64,000 bases of DNA from Rhineura floridana (GCF_030035675.1 NC_084481.1:230856927-230920926), one strand, 5' to 3'. Shown: positions 11,105 through 21,944, numbered from the stretch's first letter. A program made the numbers and translations. Notes: generated by a model not told the origin, from the sequence alone.

Positions 11105-11114
11105 TCAGTTTAAA
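11045..11114 (-). promoter_or_regulatory. Candidate -1 ribosomal frameshift signal of the CR1
   Basis: On the minus strand T TTA AAC (11114-11108) is in ORF1 phase and is followed by TGA. After a 6-nt spacer, an 8-bp stem (about 11101-11094 with 11052-11045, mostly G-C) encloses 41 nt that can fold further (GGU with ACC, CCG with CGG). Slipping back one base gives TTT AAA CTG ACT and an open frame through ORF2. The pairing was done by hand. Confidence 0.7.
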
Positions 11115-12007
11115 AGCTGCTCTGCTACCTTTTTAATTTTAAGTGCCAGCAGTCTGGTTCCATTCTGGTTCAAGTGGAGCCCGTCCCTTTTGTACAGGCC
11201 CGGCTTGTCCCAGAATGTTCCCCAGTACCTAACAAATCCAAACCCTTCCACCCGACACCATCGTCTCCTCCACGCATTGAGACTGCGAAGCTGGGCCTGT
11301 CTGGCTGGTCCTGTGCGTGGAACTGGTAGCATTTCAGAGAAAGCCACCTTGGAGGTCATGGCTTTCAGCATCCTACCTAGCAACCTAAATTTTGCTTCCA
11401 GGACCTCACGGCTGCATTTCCCCATGTCGTTGGTGCCAACGTGCACCACGACCACTGACTCCTTCCCAGCACTGTCTACCAAACTATCTAAACGACGGGC
11501 GATATCCGCAACCTTCGCACCAGGCAGGCAAAACACCTTGCGGTCTACACGCCCATCACACACCCCACTGTCTATGTTCCTAATGATCGAATCACCCACT
11601 ACAAGGATCCCTCCACCCCCTGGAGATATATCCTCGGCACGAGAGGATAGCTGCTCATCCCCCAAGGAATGGGTCCCTTCTAAGGGATCGTTTCCCTCTT
11701 CCTCAGCTGGATGCTCTCCTTCCCCGAGACCATCGTTCTCCATGATAGCAGGAGAGCTATCATCGTTGGAGTGGGACACAGCTATAACGTCCCTGAAGGC
11801 CTCCTCCACACACCTCTCTGCCTCTCTCAGCTTTTCCAGGTCCGCCACCTTGGCCTCAAGGAAATGAAGTCGTTCCCGGAGAGCCAGGAGCTCATTGCAC
11901 CGAGAGCACACCCACGACTTCTGTCCAACAGGCAGATAGTCGTACATGCTGCAGGCGGTGCAAAACACTGGAAAGCCTCCACACCCCTGCTGGCTTCTTA
12001 CCTGCAT
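11105..12007 (-). CDS. CR1 ORF1: zinc-finger, coiled-coil and SGNH-esterase protein
   Basis: 300 residues from ATG at 12007 to TGA at 11107-11105. Residues about 16-38 carry paired CxxC motifs (FCTACS and WVCSRCN), fitting the zinc-binding motif reported for vertebrate CR1 ORF1. Residues about 40-75 are a charged helical, probably coiled-coil, segment (LLALRERLHFLEAKVADLE). From about residue 133 there is an SGNH/GDSL hydrolase: VVGDSIIRN (Ser), VVHVGTNDMG (Gly/Asn) and DGLHLNQNG (Asp, His). ORF1 proteins of this group bind element RNA and may act on lipid or membrane substrates, but the true esterase substrate is unknown. The ORF ends with codons CTT TTA AAC TGA, placing a TTTAAAC heptamer exactly in the zero frame before the stop. 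Confidence 0.93.
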   Translation of the reverse strand: MQVRSQQGCGGFPVFCTACSMYDYLPVGQKSWVCSRCNELLALRERLHFLEAKVADLEKLREAERCVEEAFRDVIAVSHSNDDSSPAIMENDGLGEGEHPAEEEGNDPLEGTHSLGDEQLSSRAEDISPGGGGILVVGDSIIRNIDSGVCDGRVDRKVFCLPGAKVADIARRLDSLVDSAGKESVVVVHVGTNDMGKCSREVLEAKFRLLGRMLKAMTSKVAFSEMLPVPRTGPARQAQLRSLNAWRRRWCRVEGFGFVRYWGTFWDKPGLYKRDGLHLNQNGTRLLALKIKKVAEQLLN

Positions 12008-12289
12008 AGTTTTGTTTAAGGTTTATTACGTCAATGGGTTTGCTCCTCCCGTTCTTCCCTTCTTCCTTACTTTGTTCTCAGTTAGCTAGTAATGGCTTCC
12101 TGAGTGCAGGCCACATGGCTGCTTCAACATATATGACTTTACTTCTTTGTAGTAATGAACCTTACATTTCTGTATTCTTTCAACTACCAGTCTTAAAAGA
12201 CCAGTTATTTCTGCACTATACACACACACACACATACACACACCAGTCCTATTGATTTCAATAGCAGAGAGTTATGGACCAGCTTAACC

Positions 12290-12660
12290 CATTTATTTAT
12301 TTAATTATTTGATTTATATCCCACATTTTCTCCCAGTAGGAGACCACAGCAGCGAACAAAAGTGCTAAAAACACTTTAAAACATCATAAAAACGGACTTC
12401 AAAATATATTAGAACACAACATCTTTAAAAACATTTTTAAAAAAGCTTTAAAAACATTTTAAAAGAGAAGGCTTAAAATATAGAATCATAGAATAGTAGA
12501 GTTGGAAGGGGCCTATAAGGCCATCAAGTCCAACCCCCTGCTCAATGCAGGAATCCAAATCAAAGCATTCCCGACAGATGGCTATCCATCTATATTAAGA
12601 AGCAATTCCAACACAGGTGCAGACTAGGATAAGGTCTCTACTTAAAAGGCTTTTTTTAGG
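12290..12660 (-). repeat. L2 LINE 3' tail split by a CR1 tail
   Basis: An L2-type 3' UTR (gatttatatcccacattttc on the plus strand) runs to caattccaacacaggtgcag. It is interrupted at about 12480-12593 by a minus-strand CR1 3' tail starting tagaatcatagaatagtaga. Confidence 0.8.
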
Positions 12661-13114
12661 GCCAAGCCAAGATAACTTTGACTAAATCAAGTACCACATT
12701 TCTAGCTCAAATCACGTAAAAGTACAGATGCAACAAACCTGCTTTCCCAAGCAGGACTACAGGCTAGAGAAGGCTGAAATAAACACAGAGAAATCACACA
12801 GGTAAACTCATCAGGAGATTGTGAATTGCTGGAGCTCCACATTGACGGGCATTTGGGGGTAATATAATGTATAATATAATGTCCAGCCTTCCTTTAAAAT
12901 ATTTTGCCGTAACACTGTGCTACAGTTAAATTTCTCAGCGTTAGAAACAGTAGGAAACACTGCCATCTGTTGGTCACCAGACTTCTTTACAGACTGTCTC
13001 CAGGTGCACTGAGGCCTTTCAATGCATCCTCCCAGAAAGGTGAACAAGTTTTGCTAATAGCGAAAAATTGCCACAGAAATGCAAGGGGAAATGCAATTAA
13101 TAAATAAGAGCTCC
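12661..13114. other. Intronic sequence, nothing recognised
   Basis: No ORF with family resemblance and no clear repeat edges were seen. Confidence 0.4.
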
Positions 13115-13556
13115 TCTAGACAACCTGTTTATTGAGCATTCATCCTAATTTGCTTGCCCAAAGGTTATGCATTTGTTCTGATTTGTTTGCAGGAAGGTTC
13201 TACGGCGTATAATATGAATACCAATGAGCTTTCACCCTGATTTGCTTCCGAGGTGTTTATACATCTTCCCATTAATCATTCCTTCCTTCCACACTTCTCA
13301 GTGCATTTCCCCGTCACTTTCCTAACTGCAAAAAGTCTGTTTCTTTTTTAAAAGTGGGTTTGTTGCACTAGGGCCGCAGAGCATTTTAATCCACTTTAAC
13401 TGCGCAAACCTAAAACTCAAGTGTATACGTTTGAATCCCTCCTGCAAAATACTAACAGACCAGTGGCACAAGAAATAAATGCCTTTGCAGAGTTGCATCC
13501 AATGCAATTAAAAGATGTGTTAACTCTGCGATTCTCCCACTAATATAGAATTGATG
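13115..13556. repeat. Foldback repeat family Y, copy 1
   Basis: Shares gagcattcatcctaatttgc, ggtgtttatacatcttccc and attttaatccacttta-like words with 39668-39900 and 49535-50118. Non-coding. The structure suggests a MITE with long inverted arms. Confidence 0.55.
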
Positions 13557-13814
13557 TCATATCTGCAGGGCCCCTCCATCTGCTCAGCTGAAAGCCCTGT
13601 TCCTATCAGGCTCCGTCCTCAAATGCCATCTACAGCAGCAACTCCATCAGGCTATAACAGAGGGTGAGATATGGGCCTGCTAGGCCCGGCATTTGCTCTG
13701 ATGGAACGATTGCCTAGGGGTTCTAAATCACACGGGGGCCCTCTGCGCATAGATACGGCTCTGTGCAGCAGACATTATGCTCAACACACATTTTCAATAA
13801 ACTCTCCCCCTCCA

Positions 13815-15430
13815 TGTTTATCCTCTCACAACAACCCTGTGAGGTAGACTAGGTTGAGAATGACTGGGCCCAGGTCACCCACTGAATTTTATGGCTATAA
13901 TAATAATAATAAAATTTTATTTTTCAGCCGCCTATCTGTCCGGGTTAGGGACACTCTAGGCGACGAACAACAAGAATAAAAACAATACATATAGATCAAC
14001 ATAATCAAATTTTAAGCTAAAAAACCATTCATTAATTCAATTGTAACATAAGTTAATCTGTCCCAATCTTGTAGGCCTGCCTGAACAGCCAGGTCTTCAA
14101 GGCTCGGCGATAGCTGGACAGGGAGGGAGCATGTCTGAGATCGAAAGGGAGAGAGTTCCAGAGGGTGGGGGCCACAACAGAGAAGGCCCTCTCTCTGGTC
14201 CGTACCAGCCTAGCTGTTCTCACCGGTGGGACCGAGAGAAGGTCTTGCGAGGCTGATCTCGTCAGGCGGCACAATCGGTGATTCTGGAGGCATTCCTTCA
14301 GATATACTAAACCGTATAGGGTTTTAAAGGTCAACACCAACACCTTGAATTGGGCCCGGTAGACAACTGGTAGCCAGTGAAGATCTAATAACACTGGGGT
14401 GATATGATCCCAGCGACGGCTATGCGTAATCAAGCGTGCCGCCGCGTTCTGTACCAGCTGTAATTTCCGGACCGTTTTCAAGGGTAACCCCACGTAGAGC
14501 GCATTGCAGTAGTCTAAGCGAGAGGAGACCAGGGCATGTATCACCTAAGGGAGCAGGTGAACAGGAAGATAGGGACGCAGTCTCTGTATCAGATGTAATT
14601 GATACCAAGCTGCCCGGCTCACTGCTGTAATCTGAGCCTCCATGGACAGCTGGGAGTCAAATATGACCCCAAGACTGCGGACCTGGTCCTTCAGGGGTAA
14701 ACTTACCCCATCAAGCATCAGGTCAGTAATCCCTAACTTCCTTTTATCTCCCACAAGTAATACCTCAGTCTTGTCGGGGTTCAGCTTCAGCCTATTCTCT
14801 CCCATCCATCCACTTACGGATTCTAGGCACTTGGACATGGTATTCACAGCCAACTCCGGTGAGGACTTAAAGGAGAGATAGAGCTGAGTGTCATCTGCGT
14901 ACTGATGGCACTGCAACCCAAAACTCCTGATGATTGCTCCCAGCGGTTTCACATAGATGTTGAATAGCATGGGAGAGAGGATAGAACCCTGTGGCACTCC
15001 ACAATGAAGAGGCCAAGGGTCTGAAACCTCATCTCCCAATGCCACCCGTTGCTGCCTATCCGAGAGATAGGAATGGAACCACTGCAAGACAGTGCCTCCT
15101 ATTCCTAATCCCTCTAGGCGGTTTAAAAGGATACCGTGGTCAACGGTATCGAAAGCCGCTGAGAGGTCCAGGAGGACAAGGAAGGTGTATTCACCCCTAT
15201 CCAATGCCCTCCGCATATCATCTACCAGAGCGACCAAGGCTGTTTCCGTACCATGACCAGTCCTAAAACCCGATTGGTATGGATCTAAATAATCCGTTTC
15301 CTCCAAGTGTGTCTGTAATTGCGCAGCCACCACCCTCTCAATCACCTTGCCTAAGCAGGGATTTGAACTTGGGTCTCCCCAGTACTAGTCTGACATCAGC
15401 ACTTTATACTCGATATGCCATTAAAGATAA
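13815..15430 (-). repeat. MIR-like SINE interrupted by an L2 LINE
   Basis: The left piece (about 13815-13900, acaaccctgtgaggtagact, ccaggtcacccactgaattt) and the right piece (about 15353-15430, cagggatttgaacttgggtc) are the two parts of one minus-strand CORE/MIR-like SINE. The L2 at 13905-15350 lies between them. Confidence 0.7.
14053..15345 (-). pseudogene. L2-clade LINE reverse transcriptase, 5'-truncated, one internal stop
   Basis: 266 codons, then a TAG at 14547-14545, then 163 further codons in the same frame. RT motifs present are PYQSGFRTGHGTETALV, LLDLSAAFDTVDH, GVPQGSILSPMLFNIY, QYADDTQLY (catalytic Asp pair intact) and LNPDKTEVLLVG. The C-terminal part reads SRLDYCNALYVGLP, VVYRAQFKVLVLTFKTLYG and ..APTLWNSLPFDLR, typical of the L2 clade. 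The endonuclease and ORF1 are missing because the copy is 5'-truncated. The single nonsense codon is the only break seen, so the copy is fairly young. Inserted in the MIR-like SINE noted for this interval. Confidence 0.9.
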
Positions 15431-15461
15431 ACCAATCTCAGGAAAAAATTTCTTCCTCACA

Positions 15462-15802
15462 AACGTATTTATTTATTTATTTATTATTTGATTTATATCC
15501 CGCCCTTCCTCCCAGCAGGAGCCCAGGGCGGCAAACAGAAGCGCTAAAAACACTTTAAAACATCTTAAAATACATTAAAACGAAACAACGTTAAAAACAT
15601 TTTTTTTAAAGCTTTTAAAACATCTTTTAAAAAGGGATAAAAAACATATTGTTTAAAATATTTTTATTAAAAAGCAGTTCCAACACAGATGCAGACTGGG
15701 ACAGGTCTCAACTTAAAAGGCTTGTTGAAAGAGGAAAGTCTTCAAAAGGTGCCGAAAAGATAGTAGAGATGGCGCCTGCCTAACATTGAAGGGGAGGGAA
15801 TA
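15462..15802 (-). repeat. L2 LINE 3' tail
   Basis: Reverse of the ttatatcccgcccttcctcc tail with upstream 3' UTR through tcttcaaaaggtgccgaaaa. Confidence 0.85.
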
Positions 15803-16126
15803 TTCTACATATTTACATTTTCAGTAGCACTACAGAGAATGAACAGGATTTTTTTTATAAAGCAGTGCATAATTAGGGATCACACAGCCATCTAACTGCA
15901 GACCCCTTCCTCTTTTCTTATACACATATCTCCCTCCCTATTTTAATTTCCTTGAAGAGGAAAAGTTCTTATCGGCATGTTAAAAATCTCAAAAATATTT
16001 TTTAAAGTACTCACAGCCATTTGGGTCATGACTGCAGAGCCATTTCTTTAATGGAAGCAACAATAAGAAAAGTCTCTGCTGAGAGAGATGTGAAACTGAA
16101 AGCAAATGCATGTAGAAGGGAGGAAC
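15803..16126. other. Intronic sequence, nothing recognised
   Basis: AT-rich, no supported exon or repeat. Confidence 0.4.
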
Positions 16127-16255
16127 TCTGTGGCCCTGTAGATGTTGTTGGATGACAACTCCCGTCATCCCTAACCATTGGCCATGCTAGATGGAGATGA
16201 TGGGAGTTGTCATCCAACAACATCTGGAGGACCACAGGTTTTCCACCCTTGATGC
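16127..16255. mobile_element. Palindromic hAT-like MITE
   Basis: The arms gatgttgttggatgacaact and agttgtcatccaacaacatc fold back on each other. Same family as 7066-7202. Confidence 0.75.
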
Positions 16256-16689
16256 ATAACATCACACCTTGGCATGCATCTAGTCCTCTATGAGGAACAG
16301 CTATCTGCTCACTTTGGAATAACATAAAAAACAATGAGATGTTTTTGACAATGACTCCAGTTTAAAATATATATTTTTTAAATATAAATGTTTGTAGCAC
16401 AATAGTGCAACTATACAGAGCAGGGTGGCCAGGAGAAAAAGAGTTCAGGGCTGCTTCTGCCTTTTAATAGCTGTATAGAAGAGGGAATTTCAGCCAGTGT
16501 AGAACCTCTTTTTCACCATCAGGCACTCCTAGCCCTGAACTGTATCCGTGCCATCAGGTGGTCATTATAACAACTAATGTTTAAGAATTGGTGTCTACGT
16601 TTGCTTTTTTCCTCTCCCCTCCCTGCCTCTTTCCCCTTGTGTGTCATATTTTTCCGATCATAAGCCTGTGGGCAGAGACTGTCTTGTTT

Positions 16690-16760
16690 TAATTGGCTGT
16701 ACGTAAAGCCACCCTGGGCACCTTTTTGGCAGAAGGGCGGGGTCTCAAAGCTGTAAATAA
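16690..16760 (+). repeat. LINE/SINE tail fragment
   Basis: agccaccctgggcacctttt and agaagggcgggg mark a degraded tail. The flanking 16256-16689 holds nothing I recognise. Confidence 0.45.
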
Positions 16761-16962
16761 GCAAATATTGCAGGGATGCTATTCTGGGTATGTAACGGTA
16801 ACCTCTCAATATTAACTCCTATTGATTCTCGCAGACTTCCAGAGTCTTTCTCAAACACTTTTCCTTTAAACGCCAAATCTCCCAGCCATGAGTAAATTAA
16901 AACAAATATACAAAAGGTTAACACTTGTGTGCCTTAATCCCTGCTTCAAGATCAGTGGTTCT

Positions 16963-17692
16963 GACTTTTTCTCCCATGGACCACTTCAAAATAGGTGATC
17001 ATCTTGGCAGACCACTTCATGATTTTTCTGCCTGTTGTGCTACTTGTGCCATGCTAAGTGCTGTATATTCTAAACTGCATTTTCATTGCTTCTTTCATTT
17101 CTTATCTTGTATTACAATTTGCATTCCATAGAATTCAAATGGGAAGACAATTTAATGCAAGGTAAGAAATAAAAGAAGCAATAGAAATACTATTAAAAAA
17201 TTATTTATTTATTTATTTATTTTATTTAATTTATATACCGCCCTAAGCCCAAGGGCTCTCTGGGCGGTGTACATAAAATAAAGCAATCAGGAATATATAA
17301 ATACAATAAAACAATAGAATCAAACCAACAAAGGTAAACAAAAATAATCAAACAGTAGCAAAATACAACAATACATATAATAATACGCATTAAAATGCCT
17401 GGGAATATAAAAAGGTTTTCACCTGGCGCCAGGCGCACCTCATCGGGGAGACCATTCCACAGTTCGGAAGCCACAACCGAAAAGGCCCTATTTCTAGTCA
17501 CCACCCTCCGAGCTTCTCGATGGGATGGTACTCGGAGGAGGGCCTTAGATGTTGAGCGCAGTGTACGGGTAGTTTCATATTGGGAGAGGCGCTCCACCAT
17601 AATCATTCTGATTATTTAATATAGGACCACCTGAATGAAGAGCTCATGGATTACTGGTGGTCCACGGACCACAGTTTGGGAACCTCTGAAGA
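16963..17692. mobile_element. hAT-like DNA element carrying an L2 fragment
   Basis: The left end cagtggttctgactttttc and right end ccacagtttgggaacctctg are inverted and resemble the element at 38189-38722. Flanking ttcaagat and aagaagat could be a worn 8-bp duplication. The L2 piece (17193-17630) was inserted later. Confidence 0.65.
17193..17630 (-). repeat. L2-clade LINE 3' end inside the hAT element
   Basis: The minus-strand ORF remnant reads REARRVVTRNRAFSVVASEL and WNGLPDEVRLAP. The tail is a reversed ccgccctaagcccaagggct motif ending in (ATTT)n. Confidence 0.8.
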
Positions 17693-17889
17693 AGATAATG
17701 TTAAGTGAAAGTATTCACCAAGTTGAAGTCCTTTAGATACCCACATCCAGAATATTTTGGATATGCAGCGTTCCATTTCTCCACCGCCGACAACTCACCA
17801 ACATGCAGAATTTCAAGCCAGACAGGCATGAAGTATCATGTGACCTTCAGCGCTCTTCCAGCGGTGCTGATCAGTCACAATGGCAAGTC

Positions 17890-18350
17890 AGAGGTAACAT
17901 GACAGAAGTATATAAAACGATGCACAGCATGGAGAAAGTGGACAGGGAAAAGTCCCCCCCCCTCTCATAACGCTAGAACTCGTGGACCTCCAATGTTGGA
18001 AGATTCAGGACAGAAAAAAGAAGAGACTTCTTCATGTAGCACGTGGAATGCACTACCACAAGAGGCAGTGACAGCCACCAACTTGGATGGCTTTAAAAGA
18101 GGATTAGACAAATTCATGGTGGAAAAGGCTGTCGATGGCTAGTGGTCATGATGGCTACATTCTACCTCCATGGTCCTCCACAGCAGCATGCTTCCGAATA
18201 CCAGCTGCTGGGAATCACAAGTAGGGAAATCTTGTGCTTAGTTCTTGCTTGTGAGCTTCCCACAGGCATCTGGTTGATCATTATGGGATCCAGGATGCTG
18301 ACAGGATAGGCCATTAGCCTAATTCAGCAGGGCTCTTCTCATGTTCCTTA
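17890..18350 (+). repeat. CR1 LINE 3' end, (TTATGTTC) type
   Basis: ORF2 C-terminus (YKTMHSMEKVDREKS.. , ..SFKRGLDKFMVEKAVDG) plus 3' UTR ending gcagggctcttctcatgttc. Contains frame breaks. Confidence 0.8.
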
Positions 18351-18886
18351 CTGTATAACCCCAACTATGGCAAGCAAGTCATTGCACAAGACGCTGGATG
18401 GCTTTGCATAACTGCAAGAACAGAAAAACTGGACACACCCTGAAGCCTGGGCTTGCAGGCTGCAATAGATCTTAATAAGCTGCTTGGAAGAAGCCAGTCC
18501 TTGGAATAAATCTTGCTCAAGAGCCCATTACCACATTAATTATAACAGCCCAAATGGGATGCTGGTTATGATATCAAAGGAGTAATTATAAGAGCCCATA
18601 ACAGCCCAAATAGGATGCTGGTTATGACATCAAAGGAACAAGCATTCAGCCCAGTCCAAAGAGCGATTGCTAACTGGAAGAACAAGCAGGAAATGAGCCC
18701 AATTTTCCCCTCCAGCAAGGAAAACCAGATCTGGAACTTTATATTTCTCTCTCCATGATTTATGGCCTGTGTGTCCTATGAGGCTGTGGGCAGGCAACAG
18801 CTTTTATAAAAAGTCTGCTATTCTGGAAACGTTGAAACCAAGAGGTGACGTAGCCCAGTGGCTGAGTGAGTGAGAGGGGTTAAGCA
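18351..18886. other. Intronic sequence with a local tandem duplication
   Basis: About 60 bp at 18521-18581 are repeated at 18582-18638 (cccaaatgggatgctggtta against cccaaataggatgctggtta). A hAT-like half palindrome follows at 18887-18950. Confidence 0.6.
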
Positions 18887-19109
18887 TTCCCCAACCTGGT
18901 GCTCTCCAGATGTTTTGGGCTACAACTCCAGCCAGCACAGCCGATGGGCAGTATAAGGAGCTGTCCACAGGGGGCTCCAGGCCTCTTTGGCCTCATTCTC
19001 CACATGTATGAACACCGCTGGGCCAGAAATTGGCTGGCATGATCACAGGATGGGGATGGGAGCCCTGGCCCCACCCTTATCAGTAGATAAAGATGGAGCT
19101 AGCTAAATG

Positions 19110-19292
19110 TAAATGTACTGCCTTCAAGACCATTCCAACTTATGGCGACCCTATGAATACTGTTTTCATGAGGCTGACAGGCAGTAGCCGGCCCAAGGTC
19201 ACCCAGTGAGCTTCATGGCTATGTAGAGATTCGAACCCTGGTCTCCCAGGTGGTAGTCCGACACTCTAACCACTAGGCCACACTGGCTCTCC
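19110..19292 (-). repeat. tRNA-headed SINE with BovB-like tail
   Basis: Tail (actgccttcaagaccattcc, cttatggcgaccctatgaat) on the left, tRNA head with box B (gattcgaaccctggtctccc in reverse) on the right. Internally shortened. Confidence 0.8.
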
Positions 19293-19604
19293 AAAGATGG
19301 AGCTAAACAAGGAGAAAAGGGGAGCCGCCATGTGATTGGGAAGCTCCATAGCCTATACAGCCATGCAGCTGGAAGTCTTTGCCACCTCCAGGGAGGAAAG
19401 CATAAGAAAAGAGGGAAGTATTCTGGATTCTGTGGAGGGGAAGAAGTTGGACAGAGTCACAGCATATGAGAAAAAGTAAATGTTGAGACTGTTATAAGAA
19501 CTGATCAAATGAGGTCACCAAGCGATATCATTTGAAATGCAAGTTCCTGGTGGTGGGAAGAGGCTGGGAGCTGCTGGCCATTGCCAATGTAAGATGTGAC
19601 ATAA

Positions 19605-20025
19605 TCACAGGGCAGACTGTTGCAGCTGCTGAAAGAATTGGACTGGCTGCCCATTTGCTACCAGGCCAAGTTCAAGGTTCTAGTTTTGGTGCACAAGGCC
19701 CTATACAGCTTGAGACCAGGATACCTGAAAGACCATCTTACCCCTTATATACCCAGTCAATCACTGCGCTCTGCAGGTGAGGGCCTCCTGCAGATACCAT
19801 CTTATCAGGAGGTCCATTCTGCACAACATAGGAAATCGACCTTTAGTGTGGCGGCACCTACTCTTTGGAATTCCCTACCCTTAAATATTAGACAGGCGCC
19901 ATCTCTGTTATCTTTTCAGCGCCTACTGAAGACCTTCCTCTTTCAACAAGTCTTTCAAGTAGAGCCCTTATCCCAGTTTGAGTCTGTGTTGGAACTGCTT
20001 TATGAGATGTTTTTTAAGATCTGAG
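19605..20025 (+). repeat. L2-clade LINE ORF2 C-terminal fragment
   Basis: Reads LLKELDWLPICYQAKFKVL, YSLRPGYLKDHLTPY and FSVAAPTLWNSLPLNIRQ. Open over 134 codons but only a C-terminal piece. Confidence 0.85.
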
Positions 20026-20700
20026 ATAATCACAGGGCAGACTATTGCAGCTGCTGGAAGAATTGCAGAGGCTGCCAATTAGCTACCACGCCAAGTTCAA
20101 GGTGCTGGCTTTGGTGTACAAAGCCTTTTTCAGCTTGTGGACCAAGATACCTAAAAGATCACCTCACCCCTATTATTTCTTTTATTTTTATTTTTATTAT
20201 TATTATTATCAATAATAATAATAATAATAATTTGTTTTTGTTGTCCACCTCTCACCTGGAATGCGGGTCCCGAGGTGGATTATTTAAATTTAAAAATACA
20301 TAAAACCATATAGGAATTTAAACTACAAAGACATATGAAGAACCATTCATAAACAAATCCATAAAATCCTTAAAATCCTAACAATACACCCAATCAATCG
20401 CTGGGCTCTGCAGGTGAGGACATCCTGAAGACACCATCTTATCAGGAGGTCCATTCCATACGACAGAGCAATCGAGCATTTAGTGTGGCAGCCCCTACCC
20501 TTCTGAACGCCCTCCCATCTCTGCTGTCTTTTCAACCCCTTGGTTTTTTTAAACAAGCCTCTTAAATGGAGGATCTTATCCCAGTCTGCACCTGGATTTG
20601 AAAATTGTTTTTATATGTGTTTTTAATGTTGACTTATTTATGGATAAATCGCTCTGAGGTGTTTCAGAGAAAGCGAGTCATTAATGGAAATAAATAATCA
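20026..20700 (+). repeat. Second L2 fragment split by a SINE
   Basis: A second, more decayed copy of the same L2 region follows directly. At about 20172-20385 it is interrupted by a minus-strand repeat ending in (TTATT)n with cacctctcacctggaatgcg. The same repeat is present on the plus strand at 36185-36630. Confidence 0.7.
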
Positions 20701-20814
20701 CAGGATAATCTTTGGCCAGGTTTAGCCTATGTGTACGACCTACCTTTGTACTTTCCAGTCTCTAAGGGTGTGGGGGGGCAGTCAACACAATTTGAGGAGC
20801 CCTACTTTCAATTG

Positions 20815-20995
20815 CTTAGGAACAGAGGAAGCTGCCTTATACCAAATCAGACCATTGGACCAGCTAGCTCAGTGTTGTCTACAGTGATTGGCAGTTGCTC
20901 TCCAGGGTTTCAGACTGAGAGACTCTCCCAGCCATATCTGGAGATACTGGGGACTGACCCTGGAACCTTCTCCGTGCAAAGGAGATACTCTGGGC
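20815..20995 (-). repeat. tRNA-headed SINE
   Basis: aggaagctgccttataccaa on the tail side, with the tRNA head degraded near 20995. Confidence 0.75.
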
Positions 20996-21266
20996 ATTAT
21001 GCAACTAAATAGGTGTGCTAGTGCAAGGATTAGCTCTAATGCATTAAGATTCCCACCCCTCCTCCCCTTGTGCACACTGCATGCCACTCCCAAATCCGCT
21101 CCAGAGGGTTGGTGAAAAACCCAGATCAGATTTAGGGGGAGCACAGGGAGAGGGTGAGAACATTCCACTGCACAAGGAGAAATCCTTGCGCTAATGAAAC
21201 GTTCACCTTAGCGCAATGTTGAACACACATCCTCCCCACTGAGCTATGGGTCCTTAACGTAGGTAC

Positions 21267-21488
21267 CTTCTGATTCCAGCCTTTCCAGCTCATAGGCTGC
21301 AGCCGTGGTAATCTGGCGGGTGTCTGGAACTGTGGTTCTCCTTGTCAGGGATGCCAAGGTAGGGGGACCTGCCATGGCTTCCATTGTGCCAAGAATCTCT
21401 TTGGTCTGCGCTCTCTGCTCAGCCAGAATTGCAGGAGTGCTGGCTATGGACGCCGCTTCTCCTTCCTCCCCAGGGGCAATCATGGACT
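21267..21488 (-). CDS. ARMH4: ARMH4 coding exon 4
   Basis: 222 nt, phase 1 to phase 1. The acceptor is a pyrimidine-rich tract ending catctttcag before 21488, and the donor is gtacct after 21267. The encoded stretch begins ESMIAPGEEGEAASIASTPA and ends TRQITTAAAYELERLESE. The human protein has GIMVGEPSISPALPALEAS followed by ITRVNTAASYGLDQLESEE at the same place, directly before the acidic run, which is exon 5 here. It is a low-complexity extracellular region with no enzymatic motif. Splicing to exon 5 joins a G from this exon to AG, making the first Glu of the acidic run. Confidence 0.93.
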
Positions 21489-21944
21489 CTGAAAGATGGA
21501 CAGGAAACAGAAAAGAGGAAACCGGTGTGTACCTGGTGCCCACATGGATAATGAGCACAAACTAGCCCTGCAGCATTAATGAGAAGCTGCGTCTAAAGAA
21601 GATGCTATTCATTAAAGCGGCATTTTCCTACACTAGTGATTTGGAACAAAACATTCTCCCAAAGGCTTTGTCATAATCATGAGACTGTAGATCAGCCATG
21701 CTGATTCAGAGCGAGGCTCATCTAGCCTTGCATTCTGTTTCAAGCAGCAGCCTGCCAGATTATTTATTTGTTTATTGAACTTATTTTCTTTTCAATTTTC
21801 ATTACTGATTTGAAAACATATGGAGAAACATAAACATATACAAGTCATGCCAGCATCGTATACAACTGAGGCCCATGTACCAATAGACATTACTCATCAT
21901 CTTTCACTTTTCCCACCTTCACAAGATCCAAAGAACATTGCACT
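21489..21944. other. Intronic sequence, nothing recognised
   Basis: Short LINE/SINE-like words near 21690-21760 only. Confidence 0.35.

Larger units (their letters stand above)
7885..12085 (-). mobile_element. Apparently full-length CR1 LINE
   Basis: About 4.2 kb on the minus strand. It has a short 5' leader (about 12085-12008), ORF1 (12007-11105), a frameshift-linked ORF2 (about 11104-8094), a 3' UTR and a terminal octamer repeat of TTATGTTC type at 7885-7900. Neither ORF contains a stop, although older CR1 pieces around it are broken, so this copy is young or was until recently under selection. The 5' limit is my estimate, because no clear target duplication was found and CR1 often makes none. 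It lies antisense-free, in the same orientation as ARMH4, inside the intron between exons 5 and 4. It could in principle supply proteins in trans to the many 3'-end fragments in the window. Confidence 0.9.
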
